NCBI RefSeq assembly: GCF_946222305.1
Contig: NZ_CAMIHZ010000008.1
Coordinates: 1 to 64,000 of the forward strand
Source: an uncultured Corynebacterium sp.
GTDB taxonomy: Bacteria > Actinomycetota > Actinomycetes > Mycobacteriales > Mycobacteriaceae
DNA length: 64,000 bases
Direction: 5' to 3'
The notes below the pieces were generated by a model. The model was not told where the DNA came from. It made no database searches and saw only the letters and a program-made list of their open reading frames with translations. This document shows positions 36,119 to 44,504 of the stretch, piece by piece. Position numbers and translations under genes: made by a program. The stretch's first letter is position 1. Each line of letters starts with the position of its first letter.

Positions 36119-37342
36119 CTAGCTCTCCCCGGCTGACTCATCGCGCAAGATGCGGCACATCGCCTCCATGAGCATCCATCCACCCAGCTGGACCGAAAGA
36201 TCCCGCTCGGCAATATCGGAGCTCGCCACCGCGCCAGCGATGGTGGCCCCAACCAAGCCCCCTGATTGAGGCATCATCGCGTCCCGTGTCCATTCCGCGG
36301 GAAACACGGGCAGGCCGTCCACTTCTAGGCGGTAGCGCCACGCTGATTCGGCGGTTCGTTTCACGATGTCACGGGCTGTTCGCTGCGCTTCATCATTTCG
36401 ACGCCGCGGTGTTGGCAATTCCGTAGCAGCCAGGGCCAAGTAGCGCATGAGGATGCCGTTGAACAGGCCTCCATCGCCGCCGAAGGATGGCCACTCCAGC
36501 ACGCCATCCCCATTGAGATGGGTGCGTGCCACCGCCTCGATAAGGCCGCGTGCCCGAGTAATGGAGGTCATTCCGACTTCAGATACCGCCTCGCGATCTA
36601 CCCCGGCCGCATCGCGCTGCGCGATGGCGAGTTCCACGCAGGCCCCAATAACCACGCCTTGGCAGTAGCTGTACACGGCGGGTTCGACTTCTGGGCCGTG
36701 CATCCGCATGCGCAGCCCGTCCATGACAAGTCCGTGCTCGTTGATGAGATTCTCGAAAATCCAGTCCAGGATCTGCTCGGCAATCTCGAGTCGCCCGGTA
36801 CGTGCGGCGAGGATGGCGGCGGGTCCATTAGTGGGGACGTTGTAAAACGTCTCGTTAGTGCGCCATGGCAGTACACCAGTTAACCCGTCGATACCTTGGA
36901 AAATATTTTCCACCAGGTCGTCATAACCGCGCGGAGTGGCCATTTTTTCCAGTTCACCAACGCGACCCATGGCGAGCGCCAACCACGCTTTATCGTCGTA
37001 ATAATTATTGCGGCTCAGCCGACGTAGGTTGCGGATACGCATTGCCCGCAGCGTGCGACGAATGTGAGCTTGGCGGGCTTTGGTAGGGCGACGGAGCGAG
37101 GCGTCGACAAGATTGTCGATGTAGTGAGCCTGCCACCAGTAATGCCAGCGGACAAAGAGCCGATCCCTGCTGGTGGGCGGCCACGCAATGAGACCAAGGT
37201 TCGTCAGCGGCAGGCCCCACAATCGGGCAGAATGCCGCTCCTCAATCGCCTGTTCCGCTAAGTCAGCGCAGTGATCCCATCGTTCTTGCACAATGTCTAA
37301 TAGTGCCTGAATAAGACATTTTTTGCTAGAGACAACCGCCAT
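36119..37342 (-). CDS. GH76-family alpha-1,6-mannanase-like protein
   Basis: 407 residues with the GH76 catalytic Asp pair in NNYYDDKAWLALAM near residue 116 and an RNETFYNVPTNGPAAILAAR segment typical of the family. GH76 enzymes cut alpha-1,6-mannan, the backbone of corynebacterial lipomannan. No signal peptide is visible, so the protein looks cytoplasmic. It is divergent from a TetR regulator across only 62 bp, suggesting local control. A reverse GGCGTCG motif at 36389 encodes part of a PRRRNDE linker. Confidence 0.82.
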   Translation of the reverse strand: MAVVSSKKCLIQALLDIVQERWDHCADLAEQAIEERHSARLWGLPLTNLGLIAWPPTSRDRLFVRWHYWWQAHYIDNLVDASLRRPTKARQAHIRRTLRAMRIRNLRRLSRNNYYDDKAWLALAMGRVGELEKMATPRGYDDLVENIFQGIDGLTGVLPWRTNETFYNVPTNGPAAILAARTGRLEIAEQILDWIFENLINEHGLVMDGLRMRMHGPEVEPAVYSYCQGVVIGACVELAIAQRDAAGVDREAVSEVGMTSITRARGLIEAVARTHLNGDGVLEWPSFGGDGGLFNGILMRYLALAATELPTPRRRNDEAQRTARDIVKRTAESAWRYRLEVDGLPVFPAEWTRDAMMPQSGGLVGATIAGAVASSDIAERDLSVQLGGWMLMEAMCRILRDESAGES

Positions 37343-37404
37343 GCTTTTTCGCTTTGATAACGCGAGCCATTACTTAGTTTCCCTAGGCGTACTATCATGG
37401 AAAT

Positions 37405-38124
37405 ATGCCACGAAATATTGATGTTGACCTGAGAAAAGCTGAGTTAGCCGAGGCTGCTATTCAGGTCATCGATCGGTCTGGTATTAGCGCACTGACCATC
37501 CCCGCGGTCGCAGAAGAGGCGGGAATATCCACCAAATGCCTTCGACACGTTTTTCCCACTCGTTCCGATGTATTAACTGGCACTGCACAACACCTGATCA
37601 CTGAGGTGGAAAATCGGATTATTGCTCACGTCGAGCGCTATCGGAAAGAGCAATCTTCCCTTCCCCAGGGGCAAGATCACGAGACACGGCAACGCCATGT
37701 AATCGACTTGGCCGTGGAATGTTTGAAGGAGGTTCTCCCCCTCGACTCCGATCGTCGGACGGAGATGATCGTCCACATAGCCCTTGTTGCGGAAAGCTCG
37801 GCTGAGCCCACGCTGATGAGGATCAGGAACGAGATGAACCGTGGCGTCCATGATGTTTGCGTTCTGTTGGCCATCGAGCTATTCGGGTGTGGTCCCCACT
37901 CGTATGCTGATGAGGATCTGCAACTCGCTGCGATGACTCTGCACGTCATCGCAGACGGACTTGCGCATCAACTGCTACATCAGGATCCGGCAGCCGATAC
38001 ACAGTGGGCTATCGATTTCATACGAGCCAGGGTGGAAAGGATTGCTGCCAACCACATGCGAAACACTGTCGTGCGCCTAGCTAGAAGGGGCGCAACCCGC
38101 AGCGGAGCCTCACTAGCGAGCTGA
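37405..38124 (+). CDS. TetR-family transcriptional regulator
   Basis: 239 residues. The N-terminal helix-turn-helix domain reads EAAIQVIDRSGISALTIPAVAEEAGISTKCLRHVFPTRSDV, classical TetR; only its core is quoted in the following landmarks: AVAEEAGIST and HVFPTRSDVL. The C-terminal ligand domain is unassigned. It is divergent from the GH76 gene, its most likely target. Confidence 0.85.
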   Translation: MPRNIDVDLRKAELAEAAIQVIDRSGISALTIPAVAEEAGISTKCLRHVFPTRSDVLTGTAQHLITEVENRIIAHVERYRKEQSSLPQGQDHETRQRHVIDLAVECLKEVLPLDSDRRTEMIVHIALVAESSAEPTLMRIRNEMNRGVHDVCVLLAIELFGCGPHSYADEDLQLAAMTLHVIADGLAHQLLHQDPAADTQWAIDFIRARVERIAANHMRNTVVRLARRGATRSGASLAS

Positions 38125-38183
38125 CATTTGCCTGCAGGTGAGACCTATCCGCGCTACGGGGGCAGCCGGCTATAGGGTGGGGG

Positions 38184-38915
38184 CTACCAGGCTTGGGACA
38201 AATCCGCGTGCTGGCGTATCCACGAATGCATTGCAATACCCGCTGCCACGCCCGCATTGATCGAGCGCGTGGAACCGAATTGCGCAATCGATACCGTTTG
38301 TGTGGCACCGGCTTGTGCTTCTGGGGTGACGCCCGGTCCTTCCTGACCAAACAGCAGCAGGCACCTTTCGGGTAACTCAGCTGTTTCGATGGGCACACTG
38401 CCCGGGGTGTTATCCACAGCTACCACCGTCAAACCATGGTGGCGGGCGTAGTCCAGAACCGCAGCCACATCGGGGTGATGCTCCAGATGTTGGTAACGGT
38501 CAGTCACCATCGCGCCGCGGCGGTTCCACCGCTTGCGCCCCACGATATGAACCGTATCCACGGCAAACGCATTGGCAGTGCGCACTACCGTGCCGATATT
38601 GGAATCATTTTCAAAGTTCTCGATGGCAATGTGCAAGGCGTGGCGGCGTGAATCGATGTCCGCCACGATCGATTCCATGCGCCAGTAGCGGTAGGCATCT
38701 ACGACATTGCGACGATCGCCTTCATCAAGGAGCCGAGGATCATAGTGGCTTTCGGTGGGGCGCGGAGCATCCGGGTATTCCTCTTCCCACGGTCCCATGC
38801 CCACCGGGTGATCGAACCATTCGGTTGGGCCACGTCCGGATTCAGGGGCGCTCGTTGCCTCCACCGAGTCCTTTTCAGATTCCGTGACTGGCGCTGGTTG
38901 CTCCAGGTTAGACAC
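38184..38915 (-). CDS. SpoU/TrmH-family RNA 2'-O-methyltransferase
   Basis: 243 residues from the GTG at 38915, which overlaps the pyrE stop by 8 nt. SPOUT knot motifs are ENFENDSNIGTVVRTANAF (motif 1), LLLFGQEGPGVTPE (motif 2) and SIAQFGSTRSINAGVAAGIA (motif 3). It should methylate a tRNA or rRNA ribose. The upstream ATG at 38999 lies inside pyrE and is not used. The first 65 residues are a Pro/Glu-rich tail. Confidence 0.88.
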   Translation of the reverse strand: MSNLEQPAPVTESEKDSVEATSAPESGRGPTEWFDHPVGMGPWEEEYPDAPRPTESHYDPRLLDEGDRRNVVDAYRYWRMESIVADIDSRRHALHIAIENFENDSNIGTVVRTANAFAVDTVHIVGRKRWNRRGAMVTDRYQHLEHHPDVAAVLDYARHHGLTVVAVDNTPGSVPIETAELPERCLLLFGQEGPGVTPEAQAGATQTVSIAQFGSTRSINAGVAAGIAMHSWIRQHADLSQAW

Positions 38916-39456
38916 CGGCCAGCCCCAGGTCATCCAGACCCAAAAGGTAACGGTATTCCACGCCTTCAGCCTCAATAACATCCTTCGCACCGGTGTCACG
39001 GTCCACGACGGTCGCCACGCCTACGACGGTGGCGCCGGCCTCGCGAGCTGCAGCCACAGCGGTCAATGGGGAATTGCCGGTGGTCGTGGTGTCCTCCACG
39101 ATCAGGACGCGCTTACCCTCAATATTTGGCCCCTCAATGCGGCGCTGCATGCCATGCTTCTTGGCTTCCTTGCGCACAACGAAAGCATCGATATCGTCGC
39201 CGGCGTGCATGATCGAGGTCGCCACAGGATCGGCGCCCAAGGTCAGGCCGCCGACGTGCGCGTAGTCCCAATCCGCGGTGAGCTCACGCAGAAGCTGGCC
39301 GATCAACTTGGAGGCTTCGCGGTGCAGCGTAGCGCGGCGCAGGTCAACGTAGTAGTCAGCTTCTTTACCGGAGGACAGGGTGACTTTGCCATGGACCACG
39401 GCCAGTTCCTTCACCAGCTCAGCCAGGCGCTGTTTCTTGCTTTCGTCGTTGCTCAT
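38908..39456 (-). CDS. pyrE: Orotate phosphoribosyltransferase
   Basis: 182 residues with the PRPP-binding motif VLIVEDTTTTGNSPLTA and the early KEADYYVDLRRATLH segment. It makes OMP from orotate and PRPP in pyrimidine synthesis. It is co-transcribed with the overlapping SpoU methylase gene, an arrangement also seen in C. glutamicum. Confidence 0.95.
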   Translation of the reverse strand: MSNDESKKQRLAELVKELAVVHGKVTLSSGKEADYYVDLRRATLHREASKLIGQLLRELTADWDYAHVGGLTLGADPVATSIMHAGDDIDAFVVRKEAKKHGMQRRIEGPNIEGKRVLIVEDTTTTGNSPLTAVAAAREAGATVVGVATVVDRDTGAKDVIEAEGVEYRYLLGLDDLGLAGV

Positions 39457-39676
39457 GATTCTCCCCAGGTTTGGGTGTTTCCGAACGCGCCGTGCTCGTC
39501 GCTGACGCGCGCCGCGAAACGGCTAGCTTCCACTTTCAACACTGTCGAGACTACCGCCGTGGTCGCGGAAACTTTAAACGATACGGGGGTTTGGGTTGGT
39601 GGGTTTTGGCGTCGGAAAAAGATATTATTCCCCAGAAAGCCCTAAACGCACAACGAGAGACGAAAGCCGATACCTA

Positions 39677-40681
39677 GTGGCCAACCGGAATCCGAATGCC
39701 GAAAACAACGCCAGTGCCAAGCCAATCGAAGAGGGGCACGCGCATGCAGATGTTGCAGCCGGCCACAACTCGGGCACTGCCAATCACAACCCGGGAAGCG
39801 ATAAAGCTGTCGGCAAAACGGCAGGGAAGACTGCGGGCAAGGCCAAGGGTATGCCCGTAGCTGCAGCGCTGGTGGGTGCGCTGATTATCGGTGCGGCTGC
39901 CTCGGCAGGTGGGTATGCGCTGGGCAAGCAACATGGTCGCGAGCAGGCTCAACAGGAGGCTATCGCGGCGAAAATTCCACCAGCGGGCGCTAACGGCACG
40001 CGCGGCGAAGGGCCAAAGGCGCTGCCCGATGGGACGTATAACGCGGCTATCGTCGGCCCGGGCAAGAAGATTGAAAGCGACAAGGACATCTTGAATGTGC
40101 ACCGTCGCAACGCAGAGGATCCTTTCGCAATCGGCGCAGTGGATGCGCCCGTGGTGATTTCCGAATTCGCGGATATGGAGTGCCCGTATTGCGCGACGTT
40201 CCACAACGAAACGCGCGACAAGATCGTGCAAAACTACGTGGACAAGGGTTTGGTGCGCCTCGAGTGGAACGACTTTGCGATCAATGGCGAACACGCCGTT
40301 GAGGGTGCGAAGGCGGGGCGCGCGGCTGCGAAGCAGGGCAAGTTCCAAGAGTTCATGAACGAGCTGTACAAGGCTTCCAAGGGTAAGCAGGGCCACCCCG
40401 GTTTCAAGAAACAGGACTTCGAGAAGTTCGCCGAGGCCGCCGGAGTGCCGGATATGGAGAAGTTCAAGAAGGACGCCACTGGCAAGGAGTTCGACAAGCC
40501 CGTAGCCGAGGCGCGCCAGTACGGTGCTTCGATCGGCATCAATGGCACGCCAGCTTTCGTGGTGGGTACGAAGTTCGTTTCCGGTGCGCAGCCTTGGGAC
40601 GTATTCAAGAAGGTCATCGACGAGGAGCTGGAGCGGGTAGCTTCCGGCGAGGTTCCTGCTCCAGCCCCGCAAGCCGAATAG
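39677..40681 (+). CDS. Membrane-anchored DsbA-like thiol oxidoreductase
   Basis: About 334 residues from the GTG at 39677. A polar N-terminus of about 58 residues precedes one membrane helix (59-81, MPVAAALVGALIIGAAASAGG region), then an extracytoplasmic DsbA/thioredoxin domain with active site CPYC at about 169-172 and a cis-Pro loop INGTPAFVVG. It likely forms disulfide bonds in exported proteins. The frame extends upstream to 39596 but that stretch holds a GGCGTCGG motif (39608) and no better start. The complete antisense frame here is a shadow. Confidence 0.85.
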   Translation: MANRNPNAENNASAKPIEEGHAHADVAAGHNSGTANHNPGSDKAVGKTAGKTAGKAKGMPVAAALVGALIIGAAASAGGYALGKQHGREQAQQEAIAAKIPPAGANGTRGEGPKALPDGTYNAAIVGPGKKIESDKDILNVHRRNAEDPFAIGAVDAPVVISEFADMECPYCATFHNETRDKIVQNYVDKGLVRLEWNDFAINGEHAVEGAKAGRAAAKQGKFQEFMNELYKASKGKQGHPGFKKQDFEKFAEAAGVPDMEKFKKDATGKEFDKPVAEARQYGASIGINGTPAFVVGTKFVSGAQPWDVFKKVIDEELERVASGEVPAPAPQAE

Positions 40682-40745
40682 TTCCACGCGGGGTATAAGC
40701 CACGATGTTCGGTTGAGGGCGGGTTATTCTCGCCCGCTGCCGGTT

Positions 40746-42620
40746 CTATTCACCGTCTTCGATGATTTCGCCATCCACGGTTTCGATGTCCGCTTCGACC
40801 GCTTCGATCGGTTCGGGACGGGCGTGGCGGGCATCGGGCGCGCGGTGCCGGCCCCGACGACGGCGCGCTTGGGCAGCGTGGGAAAGCTCGTCTCCGAAGA
40901 TCGAGGTTTCCTGTTCCACGCGGATGACCCTGGCGTACTGCGAATGCGATCCTGAAATATGATCTGGGTCCTCGCCCAAGGACGGGATGCTGCTGTCCGT
41001 TTCATCGCGCAGCGGAAAGTCCTCGTCATCCCAATCGCCCTCGGTCCGCCCGGTGGATCGCGAAGGGAATTCCACGGGACCGGCTGGCCGTTCGATGTGC
41101 GGGCGGTCGCGTTCCTCACCTGCGGGGTTATCCGCGGCTCCGGCAGATCCGGCGCCATCTGTTCCCGCTTCGTCCTGGTCCTCTCGGCGTGAACGCGTGG
41201 TCTGTTTATCCTCTACCGCACGCAGGTGCCCGGGCCGTGTCTTGCCGGACTTCATGGTCTTCGGCTTGGCCCCGGCCGGCGCACCGGGCTGTTCGCTGGT
41301 CTTCGCTTCTTCGCCCCGTTGTTCGGTGGAGTTGTTCGTTACAGTTGTTGGGTTTTTGTCTGCGCCGACGCCGTGAGGCCACGCCCTCGTAGGATCCGCG
41401 GAGTCCATCTCCAGCGGCGTGCTCATGATCAAGGGAGGCAGCACCATCGCGGCATCCGCCAACGTGCGCACAACGGGTAGCACTTGTTCCCACACACTCA
41501 TGTCGAGTTTGCGGGACATGCGCACGACGATCCACTCGCCTTCCCACACAATGTCGGAAACCACGTGCGCGAGCGTCGCCAAACCATCTTCCACGCGCTC
41601 GTCAAGCATGCGATCCAATGCACGGATATCCGTGGTGAATCCATAAAACGGCGGTTGATCCAGCAATTCGGCTCGGCGCATTCCCGCGGGAACCGCCCCG
41701 GCCACGGAGTAATACACCGTCACCGGGGAGCGCGCGGGCCGGCGCATGCGCAACACGGTGGAATCGCCCAAGTCGCCAATCGTGATCTCGTAGCCCTCAA
41801 AGAATCCTGCCACCACATCGCGCAGCACCACGTGCTCGGGCTGCATCGCATTGAGCAGCGCATCCGGCATCTCCTGAGCTGTTCGGCTGTCTTCACGCAG
41901 ATGCTCGAATCCGTTGCTGTGCGCCCACGCCCGTCGCTTGCGGCGCCCGCGAATAAACCTGAACCCGTCTTCGTCCTCCCGCCGCTGGATCTGTTTCTCG
42001 GCCTCGCCAGGAGCAGGCCTCCCCACCGTAGAAACCGCCGCCGACGCTACCGATCCAGTGCCCGTTTCAGTGCCAGCTTCCGCATTCGTTTCCGCGTCCG
42101 CGCCGGTGCCTACTCTCGTGTTCGCCTCAGCGATGGCTTCAGCACTCGCTTCATTGTTCGTCGCAGCACCTGTATCAGTGCCCGTTTCAGCCCCCGCACC
42201 AGCACCCAGAACAGGGGAATTGCTCCGGCTAGCTTCGGCGAAGGTCCCCGCTGCCAAGGGACCCGACTGCTCCTCTACTCCCCTTGTGGACTCGCGAGCC
42301 GCACGCTCCGCAGCCTGCCGTTGCAACGCCGCCACATCCGTGAGCTCACCGTCGTTAGCGCCTCGCGCAGCAGACTCCGCTGGGCGTTCGCCGGGCGAAG
42401 CCGCAGGGTTGGTTTCATCTTCTTCGGGGGCTTTTTTAGTATCGACGCCACGCTTTGCCCGCTCCAGCTGTGATTCGGAGTCGGGGGAAGCGGTGGGCGT
42501 CGAATCAAAAGAGGCCGAACCTGCACCCGTGGAATTCTGCGTGCCGGCACGCCAAAGCAGCCAAACGGCCAAAGCTAAGAGAGCCAGGCCGATCAGCAGT
42601 GCTAGTACGGATCCATTCAT
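40746..42620 (-). CDS. Large single-pass membrane protein with low-complexity regions
   Basis: 624 residues. One N-terminal helix (VLALLIGLALLALAVWLLW) is followed by about 190 residues of Ala/Gly/Glu/Thr-rich low complexity with short degenerate repeats such as GTGADAETNAEAGTETGT. A folded middle domain (about 215-405) follows, then a second disordered charged tail. I know similar proteins only as hypothetical corynebacterial proteins. The middle domain has no catalytic motif I recognise. Three GGCGTCG/A-rich motifs (41352-41372, 42431-42449, 42496) lie in the disordered parts. Confidence 0.7.
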   Translation of the reverse strand: MNGSVLALLIGLALLALAVWLLWRAGTQNSTGAGSASFDSTPTASPDSESQLERAKRGVDTKKAPEEDETNPAASPGERPAESAARGANDGELTDVAALQRQAAERAARESTRGVEEQSGPLAAGTFAEASRSNSPVLGAGAGAETGTDTGAATNNEASAEAIAEANTRVGTGADAETNAEAGTETGTGSVASAAVSTVGRPAPGEAEKQIQRREDEDGFRFIRGRRKRRAWAHSNGFEHLREDSRTAQEMPDALLNAMQPEHVVLRDVVAGFFEGYEITIGDLGDSTVLRMRRPARSPVTVYYSVAGAVPAGMRRAELLDQPPFYGFTTDIRALDRMLDERVEDGLATLAHVVSDIVWEGEWIVVRMSRKLDMSVWEQVLPVVRTLADAAMVLPPLIMSTPLEMDSADPTRAWPHGVGADKNPTTVTNNSTEQRGEEAKTSEQPGAPAGAKPKTMKSGKTRPGHLRAVEDKQTTRSRREDQDEAGTDGAGSAGAADNPAGEERDRPHIERPAGPVEFPSRSTGRTEGDWDDEDFPLRDETDSSIPSLGEDPDHISGSHSQYARVIRVEQETSIFGDELSHAAQARRRRGRHRAPDARHARPEPIEAVEADIETVDGEIIEDGE

Positions 42621-42646
42621 CGGTTGTGGTTCGACCTCGTGAACCC

Positions 42647-43030
42647 TTATTCGTTAGCGGAGGCGTATGCTTCTGCGTCCATGAGATCACCGGACTCGGT
42701 GACCTTCACCTCGTACAGCCAGCCCTCGCCGTAAGGATCCTCGTTGATTAGGCCAGCATTGTCTTCGAGCGCTTCGTTGACCGCAACGATCTCGCCGGAT
42801 ACTGGAGCATAGATGTCGGATACGGACTTGGTGGACTCCACCTCGCCGAAAGCTTCGCCGGCTTCGACCTCGGTGCCTACCTCTGGCAGTTCCACGAAGA
42901 CGATCTCGCCCAGAGCCTCAGCGGCGACGTGGGTGATGCCGACGCGTACGGTCTCGCCCTCAACGACAGCGGAGGTGTTGACCCACTCGTGCTCTTCGGA
43001 GTACAGGAAGTCAGTTGGCAGTGCGGACAT
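42647..43030 (-). CDS. gcvH: Glycine cleavage system H protein
   Basis: 127 residues with the lipoylation site Lys in [15 protein letters not shown] near residue 63. GcvH carries the aminomethyl group between GcvP, GcvT and the L protein. The ATG at 43030 has AAGGAG nine nt upstream. It follows gcvT after a 251-nt gap with a hairpin, so it may have separate expression. Confidence 0.95.
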   Translation of the reverse strand: MSALPTDFLYSEEHEWVNTSAVVEGETVRVGITHVAAEALGEIVFVELPEVGTEVEAGEAFGEVESTKSVSDIYAPVSGEIVAVNEALEDNAGLINEDPYGEGWLYEVKVTESGDLMDAEAYASANE

Positions 43031-43180
43031 GTTTGTTGGCTCCTTAGCGTAGTTAGCTTCGCAGGTAGGCACCTGGTCGAATTTGCTGGTCACAGGCCAG
43101 CAACGACGGCCGGGCGCTTAGTCAGAAAAACTTTGACTCACCTGGGCACCTTACACGAATACCGCGACTTCTAAGCCACT

Positions 43181-43208
43181 CTAGGGTGACAATGTCACCC
43201 TAGTTTTT
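43181..43208. terminator. Strong palindrome with T-tract between gcvT and gcvH
   Basis: A perfect 10-bp stem CTAGGGTGAC / GTCACCCTAG with a 3-nt loop is followed on the plus strand by TTTTT. As an intrinsic terminator it would stop plus-strand transcription, opposite to the gcv genes. On the minus strand the hairpin is preceded by an A-tract and has no U-tract. It may therefore act as an RNA stabiliser, an operator, or a terminator of antisense transcription. Confidence 0.6.
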
Positions 43209-43281
43209 GCACCTACACCCGCTGTAATGCGATCAAACGAGCATCCAGCGACAACGCGAGTTTCCCGCGGCCCTTGGGTTG

Positions 43282-44460
43282 CTACTTTTCGCGCTTGTAG
43301 AAAGGCAGCTCAACCACGGTGTAGTTGTAGCGCTTCCCGCGAATGTCGACCTCCACAGTGGCGCCGACTGCGGCTTCGCCGGACTCAATGGCGTCGGTAG
43401 AAACGTAGGCCAGAGCAACCGGGTGACCCAAGGTAGGAGACAAAGCACCGGAAGTGACCTTGCCGATTGCCGTCTCGCCCTCGCCGGCGAAGACCTCGTA
43501 ACCACCACGAGCCGCGCGACGACCCTCACCGGTCAGACCGATGAGCTTCTGCTGGGCGCCTTCTTCCTTGGCAGTCACAATGGCTTCGCGACCGACGAAG
43601 GATTCCTTGGACTTCGTTGCTGCTAGGACCCCCAGACCGGCATCGACCGGGCTGAGCTTCAAAGACAGCTCGTTACCGTACAGTGGCATGCCCGCTTCCA
43701 GTCGGAGCGTATCCCGACATGCCAAACCACATGGCAGGCCGTCGAAAGCGCTGGTACGGTCCATGACCGCGGTCCAGACGGAATCTGCACCGTCGTTGCC
43801 GACGATGATCTCGAAGCCGTCCTCACCGGTGTAGCCCGTGCGGGCGATAATGACAGGCTGGCCGGCAACAATGCCTTCGAATGCGGCGTAGTAGCCTAGT
43901 CCCTCCACGGCTTCCTCAACGGACTCGCCCGCCCCGGAAGCAACCGGTGCGTTGGACACGTTTTCCACGACGGAGTGCATGACCGCAGCGGCCTTTGGTC
44001 CCTGGACGGCGACCATGGAAGTGTCATCCGATTCGTTGACGACCTCGACCTCGAAGTTGGAAGCACGCTCCATCATCGCGGAGACCACGTTGGCGACATT
44101 GCCAGCGTTGGGCACGACGAGGAATTCCTCTTCGCCGAGACGGTAGGTTATGAGGTCATCGATGATGCCGCCGGATTCCGTACAGATCATCGAATATTTC
44201 GCCTTGCCGACCTTGACCGCGGACATGTTGGAAATGAACGCGTAGTCCAGGTAAGCACCTGCCTCCTTTCCCTTCACACGCACTTCACCCATGTGGGACA
44301 GGTCGAAAACGCCCACCGCGTTGCGCACGGCCTTGTGCTCATCCAGCTCGCTGCTGTACTTCAGTGGCATATCCCAGCCACCGAAGTCGGTGAATCGTGC
44401 GCCCAACTTCTCGTGCACCTTGTGCAGTGCGGTTTCCTTTAGCTGTGCCTTTTCAGCCAT
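43282..44460 (-). CDS. gcvT: Aminomethyltransferase (glycine cleavage T protein)
   Basis: 392 residues starting MAEKAQLKETALHKVHEKLG. Family motifs are FGGWDMPLKYSSELDEH, FDLSHMGEVRVKG, YTGEDGFEIIVG and RDTLRLEAGMPLYGNEL. It releases ammonia and transfers the methylene group to tetrahydrofolate. The start at 44460 is 44 nt after gcvP; a longer frame to 44550 overlaps gcvP and is rejected. Confidence 0.95.
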   Translation of the reverse strand: MAEKAQLKETALHKVHEKLGARFTDFGGWDMPLKYSSELDEHKAVRNAVGVFDLSHMGEVRVKGKEAGAYLDYAFISNMSAVKVGKAKYSMICTESGGIIDDLITYRLGEEEFLVVPNAGNVANVVSAMMERASNFEVEVVNESDDTSMVAVQGPKAAAVMHSVVENVSNAPVASGAGESVEEAVEGLGYYAAFEGIVAGQPVIIARTGYTGEDGFEIIVGNDGADSVWTAVMDRTSAFDGLPCGLACRDTLRLEAGMPLYGNELSLKLSPVDAGLGVLAATKSKESFVGREAIVTAKEEGAQQKLIGLTGEGRRAARGGYEVFAGEGETAIGKVTSGALSPTLGHPVALAYVSTDAIESGEAAVGATVEVDIRGKRYNYTVVELPFYKREK

Positions 44461-44504
44461 AACTGTGTACAACCAAACCTTTCGGGTTTCTCTTCGTGTC
44501 TGTC

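Noticed and set aside
39674..40687. 337-codon minus-strand frame across the DsbA-like gene
   Set aside because: It mirrors the whole plus-strand gene, whose CPYC active site and membrane helix are convincing.
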